Shown: positions 18,138-26,359, numbered from the stretch's first letter. The stretch is DNA of 64,000 bases from Paenibacillus sp. Soil522 (GCF_001428245.1 NZ_LMRV01000001.1:282601-346600); one strand, 5' to 3'. Numbers and translations are program-made. Notes: generated by a model not told the origin, from the letters alone.

Positions 18138-18152
18138 GGCTCCGTTTCCTTA
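18123..18152 (+). terminator. Terminator at the end of ypmB
   Basis: A 10-bp perfect stem (AAACGGAGCC / GGCTCCGTTT) has the ypmB stop codon in its 4-nt loop, followed by a short pyrimidine-rich tail. Closes the panBCD-to-ypmB series. Confidence 0.7.
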
Positions 18153-18250
18153 TATTGCAGGACGATTCCTGAAGCTTTTCGTGATATACTTTCGTATAGC
18201 AGAGTTGATATACGGAAAGATCATTATAAGCTGCAGGAGGGATTTTGATT

Positions 18251-18781
18251 ATGATGAGACCACGCGTGATGCCTGTTATCATTACAGCTGCAATTACTGC
18301 TTCTGTATTATTTGGAGGCTGGGCTATCTACAATCAAGTAGCCGTAGCAGCGCCATTAGAGCAAGTCGTTCAGGAAGTTCAGGGTGTTGTGTCGTCTGAT
18401 AAGCCGGTTATGAATCAAGACCAAGTAACGATTCAACTCGAGCTAGCAGCTGATGCTAATATTCGAGACATATATGAGAGCATTGCGGCAAACGGCAAGG
18501 ATGTATTTGGTGACCGCAAACTTAAGCTTGAAATCAAGGGCAAGCCAAACAAACAGTTAGATGATTTATGGTATGCGTCGTTATTTAAAGTTGCGGAAGC
18601 AATGGAAACAAAAACGTACTCCAGCATCCCAAATGCAATGAACGATGCTGCCAAGTCCATGAAGGATGTAAAGGTTACGACTGAAATGGACGAAAAGAAT
18701 GTCTATATCACGATAAAAAATACGGAAGCTGTTAAATATGTGGTGCTTCCACGTACGCCAAACCAACTGGAGGCGTGGTAA
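18251..18781 (+). CDS. Exported or membrane-anchored protein, unknown function, paired with FtsH-like gene
   Basis: A 176-residue protein. It has a signal or anchor segment at about residues 7-30 (VITAAITASVLFGGWAIY) ending in AVAAP, then a soluble domain of about 145 residues containing FGDRKLKLEIKGK and YVVLPRTPNQ. I do not recognise the family. AGGAGG at 18235-18240 lies 10 nt before ATG 18251. It is separated from the FtsH-like gene by one nucleotide, so the two are certainly co-translated. It could act outside the membrane with that protease, which lacks its own external domain. Confidence 0.65.
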   Translation: MMRPRVMPVIITAAITASVLFGGWAIYNQVAVAAPLEQVVQEVQGVVSSDKPVMNQDQVTIQLELAADANIRDIYESIAANGKDVFGDRKLKLEIKGKPNKQLDDLWYASLFKVAEAMETKTYSSIPNAMNDAAKSMKDVKVTTEMDEKNVYITIKNTEAVKYVVLPRTPNQLEAW

Positions 18782-18782
18782 T

Positions 18783-20276
18783 ATGAGAAAATACGGGGTG
18801 GAAATCGCAGTAGGCTTCGTGCCTGTTCTCATTGCTTTTCTTATCTATATCGGGCAAAATGTCGTGCCGATGCTTATGCTTGGCTTGCTTGGTTTTGCTG
18901 TTGTTTACGCAGCGCGCGGCAGAGGCAAGCTAACCGCAATAACCGGCCAGAAGCGACGCATGGATGAAAAATCGACACCATTAACCTTCGAGCAAATCGG
19001 GGGCCAGGAGCGGGCAAAGCGGGAGCTTGTCGAGGCGCTTGACTTTCTCGTTCATCAAGATAAAATTGCTAAGCTGGGCATTCGTCCGCTGAAAGGTATT
19101 TTATTAGCAGGACCGCCGGGAACCGGCAAAACTTTGCTCGCAAAGGCGGCAGCGCAATATACGGATTCCATTTATTTGGCAGCTTCCGGCAGTGAGTTCG
19201 TTGAGATGTATGTAGGTGTAGGTGCTGGACGTGTGCGCGACCTGTTTAAAGAGGCGCGTACGAAGGCGAACAAGGCGAAAAAAAACAGCGCTGTTATCTT
19301 CATCGATGAGATTGAAGTCATCGGCGGCAAAAGGGACGGCGGGCAGCAGCGCGAATATGATCAAACCTTGAATCAGCTGCTGACTGAAATGGACGGTATT
19401 TACGCGAATGAATCGCCGCGTATTTTGTTGATCGCGGCTACCAACCGCAAGGAAATGCTCGACAGCGCACTTTTGCGTCCGGGTCGCTTCGACCGTCACA
19501 TTGGTGTCGAACTGCCGGACAAGAAGGGCAGACTGCATATTTTGAATATTCATGCAGACAACAAGCCGATAGATGATGATGTTGACTTAGACCGAATTGC
19601 AAGAGAATCATATGGTTTCTCGGGCGCACAGCTGGAGAGCGTCATGAATGAAGCGGCGATCTATGCGATGCGGGAGAATAGTGATAAAATAGCGGAAAGC
19701 CATTTATCGATGGCAATCGATAAGGTGATGATGGGCGAGAAGACCGATCGCGAGGCATCGAAGGAAGAACGTAAGCGCATTGCGCTCCATGAGCTCGGTC
19801 ATGCGATCATGGCTGAGCTGGTTCGGCCAGGCAGCGTATCACAAGTTGCATTATCGCCGCGCGGACAAGCGCTGGGCTATGTTCGCCACAATCCGCAGCA
19901 GGATCAATACCTTTATACGAAGCAGTTTCTTAACGGGCAAATTATGATTGCGCTCGGGGGAGCCGCGGCAGAGGAAATGTTCTACGGTGATCGAAGCACA
20001 GGCTCGCGGGGCGATTTCGAACAATCGATGAGCATCGTTAAAACATTAGTGGAATCCGGATTAACCGGGCTCGGCATTATCGATTCTTCCATGATGACGA
20101 AGGAAGCTTGGACTAACATCAATCGTGAGATTTTAAATGAGCTTATGCTGCAAACAAAGGCGATGCTCGATACGAAACGCGATATATTTACGCAATCGCT
20201 GCAAACGCTTCTGCGTGAAGAAACACTTAGCGGCGATGAATTTAGAAGGCTCTTTACCCCGGATACAGCTGCATAA
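18783..20276 (+). CDS. FtsH-like AAA ATP-dependent zinc metalloprotease lacking the extracytoplasmic domain
   Basis: A 497-residue protein. Two closely spaced hydrophobic segments at about residues 7-40 are joined by a loop of only a few residues, whereas canonical FtsH has an external domain of about 75 residues there. The AAA module has Walker A GPPGTGKT (about 114-121), Walker B VIFIDEIE, the pore GSEFVEMYVGVGA and the SRH ATNR..LRPGRFDR. The protease has zinc motif HELGH (about 337) and a downstream Asp in GSRGDFEQ. About 130 residues shorter than FtsH, so it is likely a second, specialised protease. Confidence 0.85.
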   Translation: MRKYGVEIAVGFVPVLIAFLIYIGQNVVPMLMLGLLGFAVVYAARGRGKLTAITGQKRRMDEKSTPLTFEQIGGQERAKRELVEALDFLVHQDKIAKLGIRPLKGILLAGPPGTGKTLLAKAAAQYTDSIYLAASGSEFVEMYVGVGAGRVRDLFKEARTKANKAKKNSAVIFIDEIEVIGGKRDGGQQREYDQTLNQLLTEMDGIYANESPRILLIAATNRKEMLDSALLRPGRFDRHIGVELPDKKGRLHILNIHADNKPIDDDVDLDRIARESYGFSGAQLESVMNEAAIYAMRENSDKIAESHLSMAIDKVMMGEKTDREASKEERKRIALHELGHAIMAELVRPGSVSQVALSPRGQALGYVRHNPQQDQYLYTKQFLNGQIMIALGGAAAEEMFYGDRSTGSRGDFEQSMSIVKTLVESGLTGLGIIDSSMMTKEAWTNINREILNELMLQTKAMLDTKRDIFTQSLQTLLREETLSGDEFRRLFTPDTAA

Positions 20277-20298
20277 AACGTTTACAATATTACAATTT

Positions 20299-20332
20299 GA
20301 AGGCGGAATGTCTGTCCGCCTTCTCTTTTTTA
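20299..20332 (+). terminator. Terminator after FtsH-like gene
   Basis: A 9-bp perfect stem (GAAGGCGGA / TCCGCCTTC) with a 7-nt loop, then TCTTTTTT. Confidence 0.8.
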
Positions 20333-20428
20333 TGAAATTAGTTATAATAAGATTGAACGATATTTGCAGAGAATGCTTCTCAATTAGTTATAAGAAGCAA
20401 ACTCGCCATACTAAAGGAGCTACATACA

Positions 20429-21301
20429 TTGCACATAAAAACAGTTGGCGTGGTTGGAGTAGGAACGATGGGGCAGGGAATTGCTGAAATGCTCGCCTCC
20501 AAAGGATTGGATGTAATTATTATCGAGCGTTCGGACGAACGCCTTGCATACGGTAAACAAATGATTGAGGTTAGTTTGGATAAACAAATCGAGAAGTGGG
20601 CGCTCACGAAATCGGAGAAGAAGCTGATTATGAATAGAATCGAGCCGACAACCAGCTATGAGAAGCTGGCTGGCTGCGAGCTTGTCATTGAAACCATTAC
20701 AGAGGACTTGGAGCATAAAAAGGCTGTTTTCGAAGAAATCGATAACATTTGCGGACCGGAAGCCATTCTCGCAAGCAACACGTCAACACTGAGCTTAACG
20801 GAGCTTGCCAGCGTAACGAAGCACCCTGAGCGCGTTATTGGCATGCATTTTATTTACCCGGTGTTCAAAATCGATTTGGTTGAAATTGTTCGCGGGCTGA
20901 AGACGTCCGAGGAAACATTCGTGCATACAAAACATTTTGTAGAAGAGATCATTAACAAAAAAGGTGTCATGGTTTTTGAATCCCCCGGATTCGTAACGAC
21001 GCGGCTTATTTGTTTGTTCATTAATGAAGCGCTGCATGTGCTGGAGGAAGGCGTAGCCTCTGCCGAGGACATCGATAACGCAATGCGCATCGGCTATTCA
21101 TTCCAGCACGGACCATTCGAAATGTGCGACCGCTTCGGTCTTGATTCTGTTTTGGCAGCCCTTGACCGGATGTTCCGCGAATATGGCGAGCTTAAGTATC
21201 GTCCTTCCATCGTGCTGAAAAAAATGGTGCGTGCCGGGCATCTGGGCGCCAAGTCAGGCATCGGCTTCTTCAAATACGATAAGGATGGGGATCGGATCTA
21301 A
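20429..21301 (+). CDS. 3-hydroxyacyl-CoA (3-hydroxybutyryl-CoA) dehydrogenase
   Basis: A 290-residue NAD-dependent enzyme with Rossmann motif GVGTMGQG (residues 8-15), the catalytic region SNTSTLSLTEL and HFIYPVFKIDLVEIVRG, and the C-terminal domain SGIGFFKYD. It oxidises or reduces 3-hydroxybutyryl-CoA-like substrates in fatty-acid or butyrate-type metabolism. The start is TTG 20429, with AAGGAG 9 nt upstream and no ATG nearby. It overlaps ackA by one base, linking it to acyl-CoA or acetate metabolism. Hbd and MmgB are the closest named relatives. Confidence 0.88.
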   Translation: MHIKTVGVVGVGTMGQGIAEMLASKGLDVIIIERSDERLAYGKQMIEVSLDKQIEKWALTKSEKKLIMNRIEPTTSYEKLAGCELVIETITEDLEHKKAVFEEIDNICGPEAILASNTSTLSLTELASVTKHPERVIGMHFIYPVFKIDLVEIVRGLKTSEETFVHTKHFVEEIINKKGVMVFESPGFVTTRLICLFINEALHVLEEGVASAEDIDNAMRIGYSFQHGPFEMCDRFGLDSVLAALDRMFREYGELKYRPSIVLKKMVRAGHLGAKSGIGFFKYDKDGDRI

Positions 21302-22512
21302 TGAAAGTACTAGTTATCAACGCAGGAAGTTCTTCCTTAAAATATCAGCTTTACGACATGAGGGACGAATCGGTGCTTGCCAGCGGCCGTGTGGAGCGCA
21401 TCGGGATGGATTCCTCTATTGTCACGCATGAACCGGTCGATAAGCCCGAGGTTCGCAACGTTAGTGAAATATTGGATCATGTTACCGCAGTAAAGCGGGT
21501 AGTGGAAATGCTTACTCATCCTGAATACGGCGCAATCAGCCATTTGAATGAAATTGAAGCGGTCGGCCATCGCGTCGTTCACGGCGGGGAAGTGTTCAGC
21601 AGCTCCGTGCTCGTAACCCAGGAGGTTAAGCTCGAAATTCGCAGGCTGTTCGACCTGGCTCCTCTGCATAATCCTGCTCATATGATGGGGATTACCGCGG
21701 TAGAGTCTAATTTGCCCGATGTTCCGCAAGCTGTCGTATTCGATACAGCGTTTCATCAGACGATGCCTAATACTTCTTATCTATATCCAATCCCGACGGT
21801 TTTGTACCGCCGTCACAAAATTCGCAGATACGGCTTTCATGGAACCTCACATTCCTATGTAAGCGCGCAAGCTGCGGAATATTTGAAAAAGCCGCTGGAA
21901 TCGATCAAAATGATTACCTGCCATATTGGTAACGGCGCAAGCTGCGCAGCGATATTAAACGGAAAATCTTTTGATACAAGCATGGGAATGACACCTTTAG
22001 AAGGGCTGATGATGGGTACGAGAAGCGGCGATATCGATCCGGCCATCGTGCCGTTTGTCATGAATAAAGAGGAATTGACATTAAACGAAGTAAACTCTAT
22101 GCTTAACAAACATAGCGGGATGTTGGCTATTTCTGGGATCAGCAGCGACATGCGCGAAGTTACCGAGGCGATGCTCGATGGCGACAAAAACGCAAAGCTA
22201 GCTTTTGACATGTACACCTACCGGGTGAAAAAATATATCGGCGCTTACACAGCAGCAATGAATGGCGTAGATACGATAGTGTTTACGGCAGGGGTCGGCG
22301 AAAATTCAGTCGCTTTGCGCAAAGCGATTTGCGAGGGAATTTCATTCCTTGGAATTGAGCTGGATGAAGAGCGCAACGCTGAGCGCCGCAAAGATGCACG
22401 CGAAATTACAACGGATAGCTCTCGCGTAAAAGTACTCGTTGTTCCAACAAATGAGGAGCTGCTGATAGCTAGAGATACGTATAACCTGGTTAAGCAAGCA
22501 AAAATGGTTTAA
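21301..22512 (+). CDS. ackA: Acetate kinase
   Basis: A 403-residue ASKHA-fold kinase that interconverts acetate+ATP and acetyl phosphate+ADP. NAGSSSLKYQLYD at residues 6-18 and GHRVVHGG (about 83-90), GFHGTSHSYV (about 179-188) and the adenosine-binding FTAGVGENS are diagnostic. Length and motifs favour acetate over butyrate kinase. No phosphotransacetylase gene is in the window. The ATG overlaps the stop of the dehydrogenase. Confidence 0.95.
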   Translation: MKVLVINAGSSSLKYQLYDMRDESVLASGRVERIGMDSSIVTHEPVDKPEVRNVSEILDHVTAVKRVVEMLTHPEYGAISHLNEIEAVGHRVVHGGEVFSSSVLVTQEVKLEIRRLFDLAPLHNPAHMMGITAVESNLPDVPQAVVFDTAFHQTMPNTSYLYPIPTVLYRRHKIRRYGFHGTSHSYVSAQAAEYLKKPLESIKMITCHIGNGASCAAILNGKSFDTSMGMTPLEGLMMGTRSGDIDPAIVPFVMNKEELTLNEVNSMLNKHSGMLAISGISSDMREVTEAMLDGDKNAKLAFDMYTYRVKKYIGAYTAAMNGVDTIVFTAGVGENSVALRKAICEGISFLGIELDEERNAERRKDAREITTDSSRVKVLVVPTNEELLIARDTYNLVKQAKMV

Positions 22513-22538
22513 AGGCTTAGTATGGGAGGCAGCTTGCT

Positions 22539-23219
22539 GTGAACAACGAGATTTGGAAGGCGTATTCGCATGGAATGGCCGCTGCATTGCAGGAGGGCGG
22601 CGTTTACGTATCGGCAATGCTGCTGCGCACTTACCGCGAGCTAGGTTTGTCTGATACAGAAGCGATGCTGCTGCTGCAAATCATGGTCTATATGGAAGCG
22701 GATAAAAACGATTTTCCGACGCCGGAGGAGCTTGCTGAGCGGATGGGATTGACGGTTCGAGAGATTGGCCATATTTTGGGGCGGATGATGAAGGATGATT
22801 TCTTAACGATAGATGAGTATGTGGACAGAGATACAGGCATGCAGGCTGAGCGGTACAATTGGACCGGTTGGCTTCTCAAGGCTGCTGCGCTCTCCTCAGA
22901 CCAGAAGCGGGAGACGAGGAGAGCTGAGCGTCAGCCTGCTAAACTGCAGGCGGCGTCATCGTCGGATTTGTTCAGCGTATTCGAGCAAGAGTTTGGACGC
23001 TTGCTCTCTCCAATAGAATGCGAGACTATTTCGGGCTGGCTGGACCATGATCGGTATACGGAAGAAATCATTCGTTTCGCGCTTAAGGAAGCTGTATTCG
23101 CGGGTAAGCTAAGCTTGCGGTATATCGACCGGATACTCATTGAATGGAGCCGCAATCGGGTAACAAATGCTGAAGAGGCACGCGCCCATGCACAAAAGTT
23201 TCGTGGAGGAAGAGGCTAA
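22539..23219 (+). CDS. dnaD: DNA replication initiation protein DnaD
   Basis: A 226-residue primosome protein of low-GC Gram-positives that remodels DNA at oriC and restart sites. It has an N-terminal winged helix (about residues 15-100, TPEELAERMGLTVREIGHIL) and a C-terminal DnaB_2/DnaD domain (about 145-205) with the IEWSRNRVTNAEEA signature, the counterpart of YxxxIL-WxxxNI. Start is GTG 22539, 9 nt from GGGAGG. In B. subtilis nth follows dnaD directly; here nth is about 24 kb away. Confidence 0.92.
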   Translation: MNNEIWKAYSHGMAAALQEGGVYVSAMLLRTYRELGLSDTEAMLLLQIMVYMEADKNDFPTPEELAERMGLTVREIGHILGRMMKDDFLTIDEYVDRDTGMQAERYNWTGWLLKAAALSSDQKRETRRAERQPAKLQAASSSDLFSVFEQEFGRLLSPIECETISGWLDHDRYTEEIIRFALKEAVFAGKLSLRYIDRILIEWSRNRVTNAEEARAHAQKFRGGRG

Positions 23220-23243
23220 GCCAAACGGCTTAGCCTTTTTTTA
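23213..23243 (+). terminator. Terminator after dnaD
   Basis: A perfect 10-bp stem (AGGCTAAGCC / GGCTTAGCCT) with 4-nt loop and seven T residues; it includes the dnaD stop codon. Confidence 0.9.
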
Positions 23244-23510
23244 AAACTGCGACGGCACAATCAACAGACAATCACTTGATATTTATTAGCAACGAAGAGA
23301 GATCGTTAGGAACAACAAAATATAATTTCTTCGTATTTCAATGCCTTGTCAAGTAAGGCTTTTTTTTGTTGTGACCGACCTCAGCAATGTCAGCATAGTC
23401 CTTTTTCTTCATTCCATTTATCTGTTGCGTTTATTGTGGAAAAGAATTTAAAGGTATTTATAAAGCTTAAGCTCATAATATTTCCGTCATGATGATGATC
23501 ACATATAATC
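23244..23510 (+). promoter_or_regulatory. Control region upstream of the citrate/gluconeogenesis operon
   Basis: About 300 nt without a supported gene. A second weak terminator-like hairpin (GCCTT / AAGGC then eight T, 23343-23368) lies in the middle, so a short transcript from within the gap is possible. A TATAAT at 23504-23509 is the best -10; the sequence 16 nt upstream (TTCCGT, 23482-23487) is a poor -35, which would suit an activator such as the linked response regulator. Confidence 0.45.
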
Positions 23511-23520
23511 ATTTTAAAAT

Positions 23521-23534
23521 TGAAATCGCTTTCA
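23521..23534 (+). promoter_or_regulatory. Catabolite-responsive element (cre) for CcpA
   Basis: The 14-mer TGAAATCGCTTTCA fits the cre consensus TGWAANCGNTNWCA at every position. It lies 11 nt after the proposed -10 (23504-23509) and directly before the ribosome site AAGGAG (23535-23540) of the first operon gene, a standard place for CcpA repression. Confidence 0.75.
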
Positions 23535-23551
23535 AAGGAGAGGTAGTAATT

Positions 23552-23731
23552 ATGAATCATCTACGTACATGCGGTGTGTGCGAAAACGTGATGAACGAAA
23601 CCAATGTAGATGCGCCAGTATGCAATGAATGTATGGACGTACTTGAATTTGGATATCCTTCGTTCCCGGCTTATAGGCTGGCTGAATCAGACGGGTTAAA
23701 CGAATACATTAAGAAGAAATTGGAGGTTTGA
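23552..23731 (+). CDS. Small zinc-ribbon protein, unknown function
   Basis: A 59-residue protein with two Cys pairs, CGVC at residues 7-10 and CNEC near 24-27, as in a treble or ribbon zinc knuckle, followed by an acidic tail. AAGGAG at 23535-23540 and GAGAGG precede ATG 23552. It leads the operon, 4 nt before the citrate carrier gene. No function is recognised; the partner could be the carrier or the two-component system. Confidence 0.65.
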   Translation: MNHLRTCGVCENVMNETNVDAPVCNECMDVLEFGYPSFPAYRLAESDGLNEYIKKKLEV

Positions 23732-23735
23732 CGTC

Positions 23736-25043
23736 ATGTTATCGATTCTTGGTTTTCTTATGATTGCTGTTTTTATGTTTCTGATTATGTCAAAGCGGCT
23801 GTCTGCTATGGTTGCACTTATTTTAATTCCTGTCTTATTCGCTCTGATTGCCGGATTTGGTAAGGATGTCGGACCTATGATGATGGATGGTGTTAAAACG
23901 ATCGCCCCAACAGGCGTTATGCTCATATTCGGTATTTTATATTTCGGAATTATGATTGATGCCGGCTTGTTTGATCCGCTTGTAAATCGAACATTAAAGG
24001 CGGTAAAAGGAGACCCCGTCAAAATCGTTGTTGGCACTGCTGTGCTGGCACTGCTTGTATCGCTTGACGGTGACGGTTCAACAACGTATATGATTGTCGT
24101 TGCAGCCTTGCTGCCCCTTTATAAGAGGCTGGATATGAATCCGCTTATTTTAACAGCTGTAACCATGCTTGCCGGCGGCGTAATGAATATTACACCTTGG
24201 GGAGGACCGACAGCGAGAGCCATGAGTGCGCTGCATTTGGATGCCTCCCAGTTGTTCACTCCTATTATTCCAGGGATGATTGTTGCAGCTTGTTGGGTGC
24301 TTGCAGTGGCATATATATTGGGCAGAAGGGAACGTAAACGACTCGGATTGAGCTATTCCACTTTGAATGAAATTGAACCCGAAGTTATAGCCGGGATAGC
24401 GACTGCACTTGAGGAGACAAGCTATAAAAGGCCGCGCCTCATTTGGATAAACTTAGCATTGACGGTTGCGCTTATGGCAGGGCTCATTACTCATTTTCTC
24501 CCGCTCACGATCCTCTTTATGGTCGCTTTCGCATTGGCTTTAATGATCAACTACCCGAGCCTGGAAGAGCAAAAAGAACGGGTTTCGGCTCATGCGGGAA
24601 ATGCATTAAGCGTAGCGGCAATGGTTTTTGCAGCAGGGATTTTTACAGGTATTTTAACAGGTACGAAGATGGTGGATGCCATGGCTCTTACTCTTGTGGA
24701 TATGATACCGGGCGCACTTGGTCCGCATTTGCCGGTCATTGCGGCTATTACCAGTATGCCCCTTACATTCTTTATGTCAAATGATGCCTATTACTTTGGG
24801 ATTTTACCTCTTATTACAGAAGCAGCGAGTATATACGGGATTGATCCTGTAGAAATGGGAAGAGCATCGCTGCTTGGTCAACCGGTTCACTTATTAAGCC
24901 CGTTGGTGCCGTCAACTTATTTGCTTGTCGGATTGGCTGGAGTAAATTTTGGAGATCATCAGCGGTTTACGCTCAAATGGGCGATCGGCTCTACGCTTGT
25001 TATGCTGGTAACGGCACTGATCATAGGAGTTGTGAACTTTTAG
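23736..25043 (+). CDS. CitMHS family citrate (divalent metal-citrate/H+) transporter
   Basis: A 435-residue membrane carrier with about 11-12 spans. The motif SLDGDGSTTYMI near residue 108, GGVMNITPWGGPT near 148 and SNDAYYFGILPL near 348 are typical of the CitMHS family, which imports citrate complexed to Mg2+ or other metals. A GGAGG precedes the ATG. The converging two-component system resembles CitST, which controls citM in B. subtilis, supporting a citrate role; which metal is used cannot be read from sequence. Confidence 0.88.
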   Translation: MLSILGFLMIAVFMFLIMSKRLSAMVALILIPVLFALIAGFGKDVGPMMMDGVKTIAPTGVMLIFGILYFGIMIDAGLFDPLVNRTLKAVKGDPVKIVVGTAVLALLVSLDGDGSTTYMIVVAALLPLYKRLDMNPLILTAVTMLAGGVMNITPWGGPTARAMSALHLDASQLFTPIIPGMIVAACWVLAVAYILGRRERKRLGLSYSTLNEIEPEVIAGIATALEETSYKRPRLIWINLALTVALMAGLITHFLPLTILFMVAFALALMINYPSLEEQKERVSAHAGNALSVAAMVFAAGIFTGILTGTKMVDAMALTLVDMIPGALGPHLPVIAAITSMPLTFFMSNDAYYFGILPLITEAASIYGIDPVEMGRASLLGQPVHLLSPLVPSTYLLVGLAGVNFGDHQRFTLKWAIGSTLVMLVTALIIGVVNF

Positions 25044-25106
25044 AGAACAATTAGTGCATCATTTAAGAACAATATGAACAAAATAGTACAACATATAAAT
25101 TATATA

Positions 25107-25135
25107 TTGTGTATTAAATAATGATATGTTATACA
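25107..25135 (+). promoter_or_regulatory. gapB promoter with overlapping CcpN-type box
   Basis: TTGTGT (25107-25112) and TATACA (25130-25135) are separated by 17 nt. The stretch 25125-25135, TATGTTATACA, fits at all 11 positions the CcpN consensus TRTGHYATAYW as I recall it from B. subtilis, and it covers the -10. GTGTAT/ATACAC arms also make a loose inverted repeat across the promoter. CcpN represses gapB, pckA and the sr1 RNA during glycolytic growth in B. subtilis. Confidence 0.65.
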
Positions 25136-25178
25136 CTAATTAAGGAAAAAATATCTTTTACTTTGAAAGGAGAACACA

Positions 25179-26216
25179 ATGACTGCAGGACTAGGAATTA
25201 GTGGCATGGGGAGAATTGGAAGATTACTCGTAAGAAAGATGTTGTCTGGCGGTACGAGTCAAATCGAATTGAAAGCGATTAATTCCGTCTATCCTGCTGA
25301 AACGGTAGCTCATTTACTAAAGTATGATACGGTGCATGGAACATGGGACGCTGCTATCACTGTAAAAGAGGGGATGCTCGTTATTAATGGTCATCCTGTG
25401 AAGGTAACTTATCAACGTGAACCTGAAAACATTGGATGGAGTCAGATGGATGTAGACGTTGTGATTGATGCTACGGGCAAATTTAATCATCGGCAAGGTG
25501 CACTGAAACATTTGAAAACCGGGGCATCCACCGTAATCGTCACAGCGCCTGGAACGCAAATGGATCTTACTGTGGTCATGGGAGTTAATGACCATTTGCT
25601 TGATCTATCGCAGCATTCTATCTTGTCAGCGGCTTCTTGTACAACAAACTGCGTCGCACCTGTGCTAAGAATTTTGGATGATTCTTTTCAAGTTAGGAAT
25701 GGTTGGATGACAACCGTTCACTCCTTTACTTCCGACCAAAATCATTTGGATAATCCGCATAAAGATTTGCGGAGAGCCCGTGCTTGCACACAATCCATTA
25801 TTCCCACTACAACAGGTGTAGGGAAGGCGCTTGCGGATGTCCTTCCTCATCTTGCTTCCAATATTGAAGGCATTTCTATCCGAGTCCCGGTCCAAGACGT
25901 TTCATTAGTTGATCTCACCGTTCAAGTTAAACGTGAAGTTTCTTTGGAAGAGGTTAAATCGGCATTTATAACGGCGGCAAACGGGTCATTATCCCATTAT
26001 GTCGGGTATTCAGAAGAGCCTTTAGTATCATCGGATTTTATAGGGTGCGATAAATCGGCTGTTATTGATTCACTTTCTATCATGGTCATAGGAAATCAAA
26101 TCAAAGTACTTGCCTGGTATGATAACGAATGGGCATACGCTAGCAGAGTTATTGAATTGGCTCAAACCGTAAGCGAAAGGATGGGGCAAAAATGGCAAAC
26201 TTCGTTGGCTCTATAG
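25179..26216 (+). CDS. gapB: Glyceraldehyde-3-phosphate dehydrogenase, GapB type
   Basis: A 345-residue enzyme. The catalytic SAASCTTNCVAP (Cys about 155) and HSFTSDQNHLDNPHKDLRRAR are intact. The cofactor loop reads INSVYPAETVAHL rather than the IND motif of NAD-specific glycolytic enzymes, which is the GapB pattern and points to NADP use and gluconeogenesis. Linkage to pckA and the CcpN-like box agree. The usual GFGRIGR is GMGRIGR here, a mild substitution. AAAGGAG precedes the ATG. Confidence 0.88.
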   Translation: MTAGLGISGMGRIGRLLVRKMLSGGTSQIELKAINSVYPAETVAHLLKYDTVHGTWDAAITVKEGMLVINGHPVKVTYQREPENIGWSQMDVDVVIDATGKFNHRQGALKHLKTGASTVIVTAPGTQMDLTVVMGVNDHLLDLSQHSILSAASCTTNCVAPVLRILDDSFQVRNGWMTTVHSFTSDQNHLDNPHKDLRRARACTQSIIPTTTGVGKALADVLPHLASNIEGISIRVPVQDVSLVDLTVQVKREVSLEEVKSAFITAANGSLSHYVGYSEEPLVSSDFIGCDKSAVIDSLSIMVIGNQIKVLAWYDNEWAYASRVIELAQTVSERMGQKWQTSLAL

Positions 26217-26359
26217 ATCTGGGTTCGGTTCTGTGTAAGCATTGTGGAAATCTTATCGATACTGTAGATACAGAAAAAGTCATGATCTATTACTCCGATT
26301 GCTTGCAATGTAATAAGGAAGGCTCGAAGAAAGTGGAGGAGAAACAATATGAATACTAG
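26192..26359 (+). CDS. SR1P-like small protein (GapA-binding peptide family)
   Basis: A 55-codon gene in a different frame from both neighbours: it overlaps the last 25 nt of gapB and the first 11 nt of pckA. The product has CKHC (residues 15-18) and CLQC (about 37-40) separated by [15 protein letters not shown], a layout matching SR1P of B. subtilis, where CxxC-GTIDHFEDEKVTTLYGKC-C is seen. AAAGGA at 26176-26181 is 10 nt before the ATG. SR1P binds GapA and aids RNase J1; here the gene is protein-coding within the gluconeogenic operon. Confidence 0.72.
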   Translation: MANFVGSIDLGSVLCKHCGNLIDTVDTEKVMIYYSDCLQCNKEGSKKVEEKQYEY

